From JBMDXK01 sp048594375 (GTDB taxonomy: Bacteria; Pseudomonadota; Alphaproteobacteria; Rhizobiales; Methylopilaceae): a stretch of DNA of 64,000 bases. Made by a program: the position numbers and the translations under genes. The number at the start of each line of letters is the position of its first letter. Within the stretch, counting starts at the first letter, position 1. Positions 51,052 to 60,398 of this stretch are shown here, in pieces. The stretch is taken from the NCBI GenBank assembly GCA_048594375.1, contig JBMDXK010000023.1:73724-137723 (forward strand), given 5' to 3'. The notes below the pieces were generated by a model. That model ran no database searches. It was not told the origin of the DNA and saw nothing but the letters and a program-made list of their open reading frames with translations.

Positions 51052-53576
51052 ATGCAGGAAATGACGATCTGTTCGGCGGTCTGGCACCTGCTGCCGATGG
51101 CATCGCCGCTGAACCCGTGGCTGCGCCCGCTCATCCTCCGCTGCAAGAGGCGCGCCGTGAGCCGCCAAAACGCAAAAGCCGCGCCCAGAGCGCCTATATC
51201 CTCAGTGCCGATGACGAAAACGCGCCGCTGGTTACTGAAGATGATGTGCCGTTGCCTCTGGAAGCAGAAGACATTCTTGTTCAGTGCGATATTGTGGAAG
51301 CCGTGGATATTCCTCACGCATTGATTGAAGATGTTTCGGATATTGAAATGCCTTCTCCTCTCGAGATTGCAGAGCGGAATCCAGAACCCGACGCCCCACA
51401 GGCAGACACACCACCCGATCACACCGCAGTTGCCATCTCCCACAGTGAATTGCGCAATTTGCCCGAACGGTTTATCAATCGGGAATTGTCCTGGCTGCAC
51501 TTTAATAATCGGGTGCTGGAGGAAGCAGGCAATCTCAATCATCCGCTTTTGGAACGCGTGCGCTTTCTTTCCATTTCTGCTGCTAACCTCGATGAATTTT
51601 TCATGGTGCGGGTGGCAGGATTAAAAGGGCAAATCCGTTCTGCCATTGCTCTGCCCAGCCCCGACGGAAAAGATCCCGCTTCGCAGCTGCGCGACATCAG
51701 CCGCATGGTGGCTATTCTGGCAAAACGCCAACAGGATTGTCTTACAGGGCTGCTGGAAGAACTGCGCCAGAGCCATATCGAAATTGTGAAAGGCAACACG
51801 GTTACCGCGCAGGAATATGCCTGGCTGGAAAACCACTTTATCCATTATCTGTTTCCGGTGCTGACACCGCTGGCCATTGATCCGGCGCATCCCTTTCCCT
51901 TCATTCCCAACCTCGGCTTTACGCTGGCGCTTTATCTCACCCGCATGACCGATGGGCGAGCGCGAAAAGCCCTTATCCGCGTGCCTTCCAAAATGGATCG
52001 CTTTGTGCGGCTGCCCGACCATGATATGGGCGATGAACAGGTGCGCTATATTGCGCTTGAAGAAGTGATCTCGCTGTTTGTGCCGCGCCTCTTCCCCGGC
52101 TATGAGCTGCAAGGCTACGGGGCTTTCCGCATTATCCGCGATTCCGACATCGAAGTGGAAGAAGAAGCCGAAGATCTGGTGCGCCTGTTTGAAACCGCGC
52201 TCAAACAGCGCCGGCATGGCTCGGTTATCCGTCTGGAAATGGACATGGATATGCCGCCCATTCTTACCCGCTTTGTGGCCAATGCGCTGAATGTAACCGG
52301 CGATGAAATCTTTATGGTGGACGGGTTGATTGGCCTTGCCGACTTGCGCGAAGTGGTCAATCTCAACCGCCCGGCGCTGAAGTTTTCACCCTATAATCCG
52401 CGCTTCCCCGAACGTATCCGCGAATTGAGCGGCGATTGCTTTGCCGCCATCCGGCAAAAAGACATTGTGGTGCATCACCCTTACGAATCTTTCGATGTGG
52501 TGGTGCAGTTCCTGCAACAGGCCGCCCGTGATCCGAATGTGGTGGCCATCAAGCAAACCCTTTACCGCACCTCTTCCGACAGCCCCATTATCCGCGCGTT
52601 GACCGAAGCCGCCGAAGCCGGAAAATCGGTTACCGCACTGGTGGAACTCAAAGCCCGCTTCGATGAAGAGGCCAATATCCGCTGGGCGCGCAATCTGGAA
52701 CGCGCCGGTGTACAGGTGGTCTATGGATTTATCGAGCTGAAAACCCATGCCAAACTTTCGCTGGTGGTGCGGCAGGAAGGCAGCCAACTGGTTTCTTACT
52801 GCCATCTGGGAACAGGCAATTACCATCCGCTGACCGCACGGATTTATACCGACCTTTCCTTCTTTACCGCCGATCCGGCCTATGCACGTGACGTTTCCAA
52901 GGTGTTCAACTTCATCACCGGCTATGCGGAACCCGCTGAACTGGAACGCTTTGCGCTTTCACCTTACACCCTGCGCAACCGCATTCTCAGCCATATTGAA
53001 GCCGAAATGGTGCATGTGAAAGCCGGTCGCCCCGGTGTTATCTGGTTCAAACTCAATTCGCTGGTGGATCCGGTGGTCATTGATGCACTCTATGACGCAA
53101 GCTGCGCCGGTGTGCAGATTGATCTGGTGGTCCGCGGGATTTGCTGCCTCAGACCCGGCGTTCCCGGCCTTTCCGATAACATCCGCGTGAAATCCATCGT
53201 GGGGCGATTCCTTGAACACAGCCGGATTTATTGCTTCGGGGCAGGGCATGGCTTGCCCCATCCCGATGCAGCCGTCTACATTGCTTCCGCAGACCTGATG
53301 CCGCGCAATCTGGATCGCCGTGTGGAAATCATGGCGCCCATCCTCAACCCCACGGTGCATGAACAGATTCTCGACCAGATCATGCTCGCCAATCTCAAAG
53401 ACAATGAACAAAGCTGGCGTGTGCTGCCCGACGGCTCTTCCGAACGCATCATGCTGGGCGAAGGAGAAGAACCCTTCAACGCACACCGCTATTTCATGAC
53501 CAACCCCAGCCTTTCAGGACGGGGAAAATCACTGAAAGAGGCACCGCCAAAACCGCTCGCACGGGGAAAAAGGTGA
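51048..53576 (+). CDS. ppk1: Polyphosphate kinase 1 with N-terminal extension
   Basis: Reversibly makes polyphosphate from ATP. It has 842 residues; typical bacterial PPK1 has about 690-740. The core starts near residue 140 (RFINRELSWLHFNNRVLEEA). The autophosphorylated His is probably His567 in ELKTHAKLSLVV, with the partner His586 in YCHLGTGNYHPLTA. The first 140 residues are acidic and Ala/Pro-rich, low in complexity and unlike the kinase. GAGGAG eight bases before the start. Followed by ppx, so synthesis and breakdown of polyphosphate are encoded together. Confidence 0.95.
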   Translation: MNAGNDDLFGGLAPAADGIAAEPVAAPAHPPLQEARREPPKRKSRAQSAYILSADDENAPLVTEDDVPLPLEAEDILVQCDIVEAVDIPHALIEDVSDIEMPSPLEIAERNPEPDAPQADTPPDHTAVAISHSELRNLPERFINRELSWLHFNNRVLEEAGNLNHPLLERVRFLSISAANLDEFFMVRVAGLKGQIRSAIALPSPDGKDPASQLRDISRMVAILAKRQQDCLTGLLEELRQSHIEIVKGNTVTAQEYAWLENHFIHYLFPVLTPLAIDPAHPFPFIPNLGFTLALYLTRMTDGRARKALIRVPSKMDRFVRLPDHDMGDEQVRYIALEEVISLFVPRLFPGYELQGYGAFRIIRDSDIEVEEEAEDLVRLFETALKQRRHGSVIRLEMDMDMPPILTRFVANALNVTGDEIFMVDGLIGLADLREVVNLNRPALKFSPYNPRFPERIRELSGDCFAAIRQKDIVVHHPYESFDVVVQFLQQAARDPNVVAIKQTLYRTSSDSPIIRALTEAAEAGKSVTALVELKARFDEEANIRWARNLERAGVQVVYGFIELKTHAKLSLVVRQEGSQLVSYCHLGTGNYHPLTARIYTDLSFFTADPAYARDVSKVFNFITGYAEPAELERFALSPYTLRNRILSHIEAEMVHVKAGRPGVIWFKLNSLVDPVVIDALYDASCAGVQIDLVVRGICCLRPGVPGLSDNIRVKSIVGRFLEHSRIYCFGAGHGLPHPDAAVYIASADLMPRNLDRRVEIMAPILNPTVHEQILDQIMLANLKDNEQSWRVLPDGSSERIMLGEGEEPFNAHRYFMTNPSLSGRGKSLKEAPPKPLARGKR

Positions 53577-53683
53577 GGTTAAGGCGAATGGCTCTCTTGC
53601 CTTTAGGCTTGTGAGCGCGTACAAACTTGCTCACGCACACGGAAAGCCCGTGGCACAGGAGAGCCGGGTTTCTACCGAAACTT

Positions 53684-53707
53684 TTTTATTGCAACTCGGC
53701 TATAGCA
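53684..53707. repeat. Repeat family 2 end fragment before ppx
   Basis: Matches 31601-31624 at 23 of 24 positions. GTTTCtaccGAAAC followed by six Ts lies just upstream (53669-53687) and may be a weak terminator of ppk. The element ends 17 bp before the chosen ppx start. Confidence 0.5.
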
Positions 53708-53724
53708 AACGCGAGGAGTCTTGC

Positions 53725-55272
53725 GTGTCCGATCTTTGCCTTGCTCAAGGAACGCCTGCGGGTCGCTTGCCCGGTTGTGCGCCCGTTGCCGTTATCGATA
53801 TCGGCTCCAATTCCGTCAGGCTCGTGATTTATGAGGGACTGCATCCCAATTTCACAACCCTGTTCAATGAAAAAGTACAATGCGCTCTGGGAAAGGGCGT
53901 GGCTTCCACCGGCGAACTGGCCGCAAGCGGTGTTGAAAAAGCACTCAATGCGCTCAAACGGTTTCGCACCTTGTGCGACCAGATGCAGTTGCACGATGTG
54001 TTTGTTATTGCCACTGCTGCGGTGCGCGACGCCCGCAACAGTCAGGATTTTATCCGTGAGGCCGAATCCATCTGCCGCGTGCCGCTTTCCCTGCTCAGTG
54101 GACAGGATGAAGCACTCTATGCGGGTCTAGGCGTCATTGCCGGTATTTATCAACCTGACGGCCTTGTGGGCGATCTGGGTGGCGGAAGCCTCGAACTGGT
54201 GGAGGTTGCCAACCGTCAGGTCGGGCAGGGGATCACCTTGCCGCTTGGTGGCCTGACCCTCCAAGACAACTCCAACAGCTCCTTGCTGAAATCCGACAGG
54301 CTGGTGAAAGATTCCTTTTCAGGCATGGAACGCCTTGAAGCCGCACGAGGGCGCATGTTCTATGCGGTGGGCGGCACATGGCGCGCTTTCGCCAAGCTGC
54401 ACATGGAGCAAATGGGCTATCCCTTGCGTGTGATGAACCACTATCAACTGCCCGCCGAAGAAGCCCTTGCTTTCGCCCGTCTGTTGCGGCGCGGTGCGCT
54501 GGATAGCTTGCAGGGGGTGAAAGAACTCTCAACCGAACGGCAGACACTGCTGCCTTATGGCGCTGTGGTGCTGGAAAATATTATCCGCCGCATGAAGCCT
54601 TCCGCAATTGTCTTTTCCGCTTTTGGCGTGCGCGAAGGATTGCTGTTTTCAAAACTCAGCCCTGAACAACGGCAGGTTGATCCCCTGCTTGCTGCTGTGC
54701 GCGAATTTGGTTTCCTGCGTTCACGCTCACCGGCAATGGATCAGGAATTGATTGCGTGGAGTAACCGCTTCGTTGAAAGCATCGATTTTGACGAAACACC
54801 CGAAGAAATACGCTTGCGCCATGCCGCCTGCTTCCTGAGTGATGTGGGATGGCGGGTCCATCCGGATTATCGCGGTGAGCAAAGCATGAATATTGTTATC
54901 AATGCCACGTTCCCCGCCATTGACCACTCTGGGAAAGCTTTCCTTGCTATGGTGCTTTATCACCGCCATGAAGGCATTTCCGGCAAAGAAAAACCACCAC
55001 CCTTGCGCGAACTCGCCACAACCCGCATTCTGGATCATGCGCGGGTGCTGGCCGGTATCTTGCGGATTGCCTTTATTCTCGCCCCTTGCGTCAAAGATAT
55101 TCTGCCGCAAACAGCGCTTTATATGAAAGACGATACGCTTGTGCTGGAACTTCCGGCTACGCTTGCAGATCTTGCCTCTGTGCGTGTGGGGAACCGCCTC
55201 AAACAACTGGCGCGGCTCTTGGGGTGTGGTTCTGAAATTGTTATTAAAGAACGCGCTCTAGCCGGGTTCTGA
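53725..55272 (+). CDS. ppx: Exopolyphosphatase / guanosine pentaphosphatase family
   Basis: Degrades polyphosphate or pppGpp. It has 515 residues from GTG 53725, which has GAGGAG seven bases upstream; the longer frame from 53611 crosses a repeat element and is unlikely. The actin-like ATPase fold shows DIGSNSVRLVIYEG (25 onward) and DLGGGSLELVEV. The C-terminal half is the HD-like helical domain (RHAACFLSDVGWRVHPDYRG). Sits next to ppk1 in the usual alphaproteobacterial order. Confidence 0.93.
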   Translation: MSDLCLAQGTPAGRLPGCAPVAVIDIGSNSVRLVIYEGLHPNFTTLFNEKVQCALGKGVASTGELAASGVEKALNALKRFRTLCDQMQLHDVFVIATAAVRDARNSQDFIREAESICRVPLSLLSGQDEALYAGLGVIAGIYQPDGLVGDLGGGSLELVEVANRQVGQGITLPLGGLTLQDNSNSSLLKSDRLVKDSFSGMERLEAARGRMFYAVGGTWRAFAKLHMEQMGYPLRVMNHYQLPAEEALAFARLLRRGALDSLQGVKELSTERQTLLPYGAVVLENIIRRMKPSAIVFSAFGVREGLLFSKLSPEQRQVDPLLAAVREFGFLRSRSPAMDQELIAWSNRFVESIDFDETPEEIRLRHAACFLSDVGWRVHPDYRGEQSMNIVINATFPAIDHSGKAFLAMVLYHRHEGISGKEKPPPLRELATTRILDHARVLAGILRIAFILAPCVKDILPQTALYMKDDTLVLELPATLADLASVRVGNRLKQLARLLGCGSEIVIKERALAGF

Positions 55273-55328
55273 TACAATAATCATTTTCTATAACTTTGGC
55301 TCTGTGTGGCGGTACGGCTAAAACATGC

Positions 55329-55348
55329 CAAAAATGTTTACATTTTTG
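55329..55348 (+). terminator. Hairpin between ppx and trhO
   Basis: CAAAAATGT-tt-ACATTTTTG, a perfect inverted repeat whose two-base centre must open to a larger loop. It lies 57 nt after the ppx stop. Confidence 0.45.
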
Positions 55349-55403
55349 CTAAAAGCGCTATATCTCATATGCAATTGAAAAATTCTTCTTCGGGTTTCCT
55401 TCC

Positions 55404-56234
55404 ATGAACAGTTTGCCTGTGGTTATTGCCGCTTTTTACCAGTTCCGTATGCTTGAAAACCATGACGCTATCAAAGCGCCACTGCTTGCATTTTGCAATG
55501 AACACGGCTTGAAAGGCACCATTCTGCTTGCGCCGGAAGGTATCAACTCCACCATTTCCGGCTCACGGGAAGGCATTGATGCCCTGTTTGCGCATTTCGC
55601 TGAAATCTATGGCATCACGGATCTGGTAATTAAAGAAAGCTATGCCGAAACCCAGCCTTTCAACAAAATGAAAGTACGCCTCAAAAAAGAAATTGTGGCT
55701 ATGGGCGTGGAAGATCTCGATGTGGATCGCTATTGCGGCACCTATGTGGCTCCCAAAGATTGGGATGCTCTGATTGCTGATCCTGATGTGGTTGTGGTGG
55801 ATACCCGCAACGATTACGAAGTCATGATCGGCACCTTCGAGAATGCCGTAAACCCTGATACCAAGCGTTTCCGCGATTTTCCCCAATGGGCTGACGAGCA
55901 TCTCAAAGACAAATCCAAGAAAATCGCCATGTTCTGCACCGGCGGCATCCGCTGCGAAAAATCAACCGCCTATTTGAAAAGCCAAGGCTTTGAAGACGTT
56001 TATCACCTGCAAGGCGGTATCTTGCAGTATTTTGAAGATACCAAAAACCAAAGCAAAAAATGGCAGGGCGGCTGCTTCATCTTTGACGAACGCGCCGTTC
56101 TGGATGCGGATTTGCAACCCATGAAAGACGTGCCAAATTACCATGGGGAACTTTCACCCGAAGCCATCAAACGGGAAGCCGGTTCATCAAAAGCTGATCT
56201 CAAACGCATCTATAAAAATGACTTGTCAGGATAG
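55404..56234 (+). CDS. trhO: tRNA uridine(34) hydroxylase, rhodanese family
   Basis: An oxygen-dependent tRNA-modifying enzyme that makes ho5U34. It has 276 residues. The N-terminal acylphosphatase-like half includes GTILLAPEGINSTISGS, and the C-terminal rhodanese domain has VVDTRNDYEVMIGTF and the catalytic Cys in FCTGGIRCEKSTAYL. KWQGGCFIFDERAVLD near the end is typical of the TrhO/YceA group. Stands alone between ppx and a disordered protein. Confidence 0.93.
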   Translation: MNSLPVVIAAFYQFRMLENHDAIKAPLLAFCNEHGLKGTILLAPEGINSTISGSREGIDALFAHFAEIYGITDLVIKESYAETQPFNKMKVRLKKEIVAMGVEDLDVDRYCGTYVAPKDWDALIADPDVVVVDTRNDYEVMIGTFENAVNPDTKRFRDFPQWADEHLKDKSKKIAMFCTGGIRCEKSTAYLKSQGFEDVYHLQGGILQYFEDTKNQSKKWQGGCFIFDERAVLDADLQPMKDVPNYHGELSPEAIKREAGSSKADLKRIYKNDLSG

Positions 56235-56286
56235 CTGATCGCTCGTAACTTTTCCAAAAATACGTGCTTGTGTGTAAGGAAAAGAA

Positions 56287-56799
56287 ATGCGCGTTCAACC
56301 TGAAATTTTCAAAGAATATATTTCTGAAAATAACGACGCGTTTGAACGAAACATTGCATCGCAAAATATGCGGCGCTTTTTATCCCGTCAATATCCAAAG
56401 ACAGACTCTTCTGGATCAGGGATTGAGACTGCTCCGCTTCTTGCTTCTGATGCCAATCTCAGCCAGAACAGTCTTGATACTCCGCTCAGCACAGCATCTT
56501 CCCGCCGTCATTCAGCGTCTGCGCTTTCCGATAGTCATAGGTTTACGCAGGTTGAACCGCGCGAAGATGCTCTGCCATTTTCTCTGCATGGGGCTGATGA
56601 TACAGATGCCACGCCACAAGTGGTAATGACAGCGGCGGCGGATGATGCAGCCCATCGACGGCACAGCACAGCCGAATTGCCAGAACATAACACTCCTGAA
56701 TTTGCGCATGTTATTGATGCGAAAACGTTTTTTGATGAATACCGCTTAACCGATAATGAGCTTCTCGCGCTTGAAACGGCGCGTCAAAAGCTGCCTTAA
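56287..56799 (+). CDS. Disordered hypothetical protein, N-terminal part of a probably frameshifted gene
   Basis: 170 residues. A strong AAGGAAAAG ribosome-binding site precedes the ATG. The sequence is polar and Ser/Ala/Asp-rich with two Arg-Arg-His-Ser motifs (SSRRHSASAL and AHRRHSTAEL). A short structured-looking end (FFDEYRLTDNELLALETARQ) stops abruptly at TAA 56797-56799. The +1 frame is open from 56750 and continues with similar composition for another 130 codons, so the original gene probably read through. No family recognised. Confidence 0.55.
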   Translation: MRVQPEIFKEYISENNDAFERNIASQNMRRFLSRQYPKTDSSGSGIETAPLLASDANLSQNSLDTPLSTASSRRHSASALSDSHRFTQVEPREDALPFSLHGADDTDATPQVVMTAAADDAAHRRHSTAELPEHNTPEFAHVIDAKTFFDEYRLTDNELLALETARQKLP

Positions 56800-57196
56800 C
56801 ACTTCAAAGCTTGGCAGAGTGGTTTCGGCTGTAGATCGTGTTCGTCTTCAACGGTCGGTTTCTGATATGAACTTTAATCAGGCACAGAAAATTGTAGCGC
56901 AACCGCCACCTGTCAAGCCAGCTATTCCTGCCTCTCTTCTCTTGGACTCAGAAGGACAAGAGCGTAGTCATCTCGCACAGAAAATTCGGTCTATTCCTTA
57001 TAAAATAAGGCAAACCAGTTTTGAAGGCCAGCTTGAACACTATAACAGAGCCCGCAAGCTGTTACAGCAAGACGAGCTGGATAATAATGTGTTCATTGCA
57101 GGGCGCCCCGTGGATGAATGGCATTATAAACCGGAATCTGCAATGGGTGAGCCTTCCTCCACGCCTTCCACCGCTCGCAGGAAAAGCCATGCTTAA
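56756..57196 (+). CDS. Downstream half of the same gene, in the +1 frame
   Basis: Open in the +1 frame from 56750 to TAA 57194-57196. The first ATG, at 56756, has no ribosome-binding site. The product is basic and helical (LGRVVSAVDRVRLQRSVSDM, GQLEHYNRARKLLQQDEL). It ends TPSTARRKSHA, echoing STASSRRHSA in the upstream half. A one-base change in the AAAA run at 56786-56789 would join the two into one protein of about 300 residues. It could instead be a coupled second gene. Function unknown. Confidence 0.5.
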   Translation: MSFSRLKRRVKSCLNTSKLGRVVSAVDRVRLQRSVSDMNFNQAQKIVAQPPPVKPAIPASLLLDSEGQERSHLAQKIRSIPYKIRQTSFEGQLEHYNRARKLLQQDELDNNVFIAGRPVDEWHYKPESAMGEPSSTPSTARRKSHA

Positions 57197-57226
57197 AGCA
57201 GGCGCAACCGTGTTTTGCATCTGATC

Positions 57227-58369
57227 TTACAATGGCAATATAACAATTGCGTTGTTCTTCAGTGTAAAAGCCAGCTTCCCTTGCGAAAGTGCCAAAGCCG
57301 GTTTTCCAAAAATCTCTTGCTGCCACGCTTCCATGTTTGCCACGGCTTCTGCAGGACGGGTAGCAATGTTTTCAAGATCATCACTGCTCGCAAGAATTCT
57401 GGGGGCAACACCATGCTTTTCCGCCACCAGCTTTAACAGCACCCGCAACAGCTCCATGGTCGCTGCCGCACTGGTGGGCAATGAACGCGTTTTTTCAATC
57501 CGCGGTAAATCAGATTGCGGCACAGCCATAGCTTGCTTGATGGCTGCCAACAACTCTTTCGCAGAAGCAGAGCGCTCAAACCCATGCGGCATACCCCGCA
57601 ATTGCGCCAACGCTTCCGCCGATGCCGGATGACGCAAGGCCACATCAACCAGCTGATCGTCTTTCATCACACGTCCACGGGGAATATTCCTGTTTTGCGC
57701 TTCCTCTTCCCGCCACGCAGCAACCGCTTGCAGACACACCAGATCACGCGGCTTTTTAATCCGCGCTCTTAGCTTCTTCCACGCATCTTCCGGCTTTTGC
57801 ATATAAGTTTCCGGCGCGGACAGAATAGCCAAATCTCTGGCAATCCAGCTTTCACGGTTTTTATCCGCAAGCTGAGCAGACAAATGCGCATAAACCGTGC
57901 GCAGATGGGTTACGTCCGCTGCCGCATACGCAAGCTGTCCTTCCGAAAGTGGCCTTTTGCTCCAATCCGTAAAGCGGGACGATTTATCAACCTGATTGCC
58001 CGTGATGCTTTGCACCAGCTGCTCATAAGAAACCGATTCACCATAACCCAAAGCCATCGCCGCTATCTGCGTGTCAGCCAAGGGCTCTGGAATTGTGCGC
58101 CCCAAATGCCAGAATATTTCAATATCCTGCCGCCCGGAATGAAAAACCTTGAGCACATCCTTGTTTTTCAGCAAACCAAACAATGGCGCAAGATCAATAT
58201 CCGGCGCTAACGCATCAATAATTTCAACGCCTTCTTCGTCCGCAATCTGGACAATACACAACTTCGGCCAGAACGTGCTTTCACGCAAAAATTCCGTATC
58301 AACCGTAATAAAAGAAGCTTTGGCAAAGCGCTCACACGCCGCTGCAAGTTTTAATGTATCTCTAATCAT
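57227..58369 (-). CDS. rnd: Ribonuclease D
   Basis: 3'-5' exoribonuclease that trims tRNA precursors. It has 380 residues. DEDD-family exonuclease motifs: Asp24 and Glu26 in TVDTEFLRE, the second Asp in FHSGRQDIEIF, and the YxxxD site in YAAADVTHLR. An HRDC domain follows from about 205 (CLQAVAAWREEEAQ). Convergent with the disordered-protein gene, divergent from aspS. Confidence 0.94.
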   Translation of the reverse strand: MIRDTLKLAAACERFAKASFITVDTEFLRESTFWPKLCIVQIADEEGVEIIDALAPDIDLAPLFGLLKNKDVLKVFHSGRQDIEIFWHLGRTIPEPLADTQIAAMALGYGESVSYEQLVQSITGNQVDKSSRFTDWSKRPLSEGQLAYAAADVTHLRTVYAHLSAQLADKNRESWIARDLAILSAPETYMQKPEDAWKKLRARIKKPRDLVCLQAVAAWREEEAQNRNIPRGRVMKDDQLVDVALRHPASAEALAQLRGMPHGFERSASAKELLAAIKQAMAVPQSDLPRIEKTRSLPTSAAATMELLRVLLKLVAEKHGVAPRILASSDDLENIATRPAEAVANMEAWQQEIFGKPALALSQGKLAFTLKNNAIVILPL

Positions 58370-58580
58370 GCTTTTCTATAGCGAGAGTCGAAACAATATA
58401 AAAGTAACAAAATTCACGAAATGTGCATTTTGTACTCCGCGATAACTTGACAAAAGCGCCTTAAGCATGTGCTTTTGCCCCTTGGTGTATGATCCTTATG
58501 GAATCATAACAGAGACAGCAACGCTGTCTTTTCGCCGTTACACAATAAATTTTATACCTTGCAATCTTGAGGACAGGATA

Positions 58581-60398
58581 ATGCACGCCTACCGTTCCCA
58601 CACCTGCGGTGCCTTGCGCGAAACACACATTGGTGAAACTGTTCGCCTTTCCGGCTGGGTTCATCGTGTGCGGGATCATGGCGGCGTCCTGTTTATCGAT
58701 CTGCGCGACCATTACGGACTAACACAAGTGGTTGCCAACCCCGATTCCCCTGCTTTTGCCGAACTGGAAAAAGTACGCGCCGAATGGGTGGTGAAAGTGG
58801 ACGGGGTTGTAAACCGCCGCCCTGAAGGAACCGAAAACAGCGACCTCCCCACAGGACAAATCGAAATCGTTATCAACGCATTGACAGTGCTTGGCCCCGC
58901 CGCCGAACTGCCCATGCCCGTGTTTGGCGATCAAGAATATCCCGAAGATATTCGCCTGAAATACCGCTTCCTTGATCTGCGCCGCGAACGGTTGCACCGC
59001 AACATCATGCTGCGCGGACAGATTATTGACGCGCTGCGTGGCCACATGAAAGGGCAGGGGTTCTTTGAATTCCAGACACCCATTCTCACCGCATCCTCCC
59101 CCGAAGGTGCGCGGGACTTTCTGGTGCCTTCCCGAATACATCCCGGTAAATTCTACGCACTTCCCCAAGCACCACAACAATTCAAACAATTGCTGATGGT
59201 GGCTGGATTTGACCGCTATTTCCAGGTTGCTCCTTGCTTCAGGGATGAAGATGCCCGCGCCGACCGCTCTCCAGGCGAATTCTATCAGCTTGATATTGAA
59301 ATGAGCTTTGTTGAACAAGAAGACGTGTTTCAGGCTGTTGAACCTGTGCTGCGCAATGTCTTTGAAGAATTTGGCAACGGCTTGCCGGTCACGCAAAAAT
59401 TCCCGCGGATTCCTTATAAAGAATCCATGCTTAAATATGGCAATGACAAGCCCGATCTGCGCAATCCGCTCATTATTCAGGATGTCACACAAGAATTCCT
59501 GCATCCGGAAGTCACCTTTAATGCCTTCCGCCGTGTTATCGAGCAGGGCGGGGTCGTGCGCGCCATCCCTGCCACCGGCGCCGGTTCGCAACCGCGTTCG
59601 TTCTTCGACAAACTCAACGACTGGGCGCGTGGCGAAGGTGCCGCAGGTCTTGGCTATATTATCTTTGAAGATGCCGGTAATGGCCTTGAAGGTAAGGGGC
59701 CGATTGCAAAATTCATTCCTGCCGAAGTGCAGAAGCAAATTGTTGCAAAATGTAAGCTGAATGCAGGCGATGCCGTCTTCTTTGCCTGCGATACGGAAGC
59801 AAAAGCTGCAAAACTCGCCGGTCTTGCGCGCACGAAAATTGGTGAAGAACTGAAACTCATTGCCGAAAATCAGTTCGCATTCTGCTGGATTACCGACTTC
59901 CCCATGTACGAATGGAACGAAGATGAGAAGAAAATAGACTTCTCACACAATCCTTTCTCCATGCCAAATTTTGACGTGGATGCCTTCATGAGGCTGGATG
60001 CAGGCGATGAGGCCGCCATTCTAGGCATGACAGCTTTCCAATACGATATTGTCTGCAACGGCATTGAACTTTCTTCCGGCGCTATCCGAAACCACCGCCC
60101 TGACTTGATGCGTAAAGCTTTTGCGCTGGCGGGTTATGGCGAGGATGTGCTGGAAGCAAAGTTTGGCGGAATGCTGCGGGCGCTCACCTACGGCGCGCCT
60201 CCCCATGGCGGGATTGCACCCGGTATTGACCGGATTGTCATGCTGCTGTGCGGCGAACAAAACTTGCGGGAAGTCGTGCTTTTCCCCATGAATCAGAAAG
60301 CCGAAGATCTGCTCATGGCCGCACCATCAACGGTCACATCAAAACAGCTCAAGGAATTGCACATCCGGTTACAGCTTCCCGAAACAAAGACGCCTTGA
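58581..60398 (+). CDS. aspS: Aspartyl-tRNA synthetase
   Basis: Class II synthetase with 605 residues, the long bacterial type. ATG 58581 (MHAYRSHTCGALRE) follows GAGGACAGG; the longer frame adds 38 unlikely residues. OB-fold anticodon domain: VRLSGWVHRVRDHGGVLFID. Motif 2: FRDEDARADRSPGEFYQLD. A GAD insertion lies at about 290-415. Motif 3: GIAPGIDRIVMLLCG. In alphaproteobacteria the enzyme is often non-discriminating and charges tRNA-Asn too; this is not testable here. Confidence 0.96.
   Translation: MHAYRSHTCGALRETHIGETVRLSGWVHRVRDHGGVLFIDLRDHYGLTQVVANPDSPAFAELEKVRAEWVVKVDGVVNRRPEGTENSDLPTGQIEIVINALTVLGPAAELPMPVFGDQEYPEDIRLKYRFLDLRRERLHRNIMLRGQIIDALRGHMKGQGFFEFQTPILTASSPEGARDFLVPSRIHPGKFYALPQAPQQFKQLLMVAGFDRYFQVAPCFRDEDARADRSPGEFYQLDIEMSFVEQEDVFQAVEPVLRNVFEEFGNGLPVTQKFPRIPYKESMLKYGNDKPDLRNPLIIQDVTQEFLHPEVTFNAFRRVIEQGGVVRAIPATGAGSQPRSFFDKLNDWARGEGAAGLGYIIFEDAGNGLEGKGPIAKFIPAEVQKQIVAKCKLNAGDAVFFACDTEAKAAKLAGLARTKIGEELKLIAENQFAFCWITDFPMYEWNEDEKKIDFSHNPFSMPNFDVDAFMRLDAGDEAAILGMTAFQYDIVCNGIELSSGAIRNHRPDLMRKAFALAGYGEDVLEAKFGGMLRALTYGAPPHGGIAPGIDRIVMLLCGEQNLREVVLFPMNQKAEDLLMAAPSTVTSKQLKELHIRLQLPETKTP

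Noticed and set aside
53611..53724. N-terminal extension of the exopolyphosphatase
   Set aside because: It crosses a repeat element, is unlike the family, and a better ribosome-binding site precedes GTG 53725.
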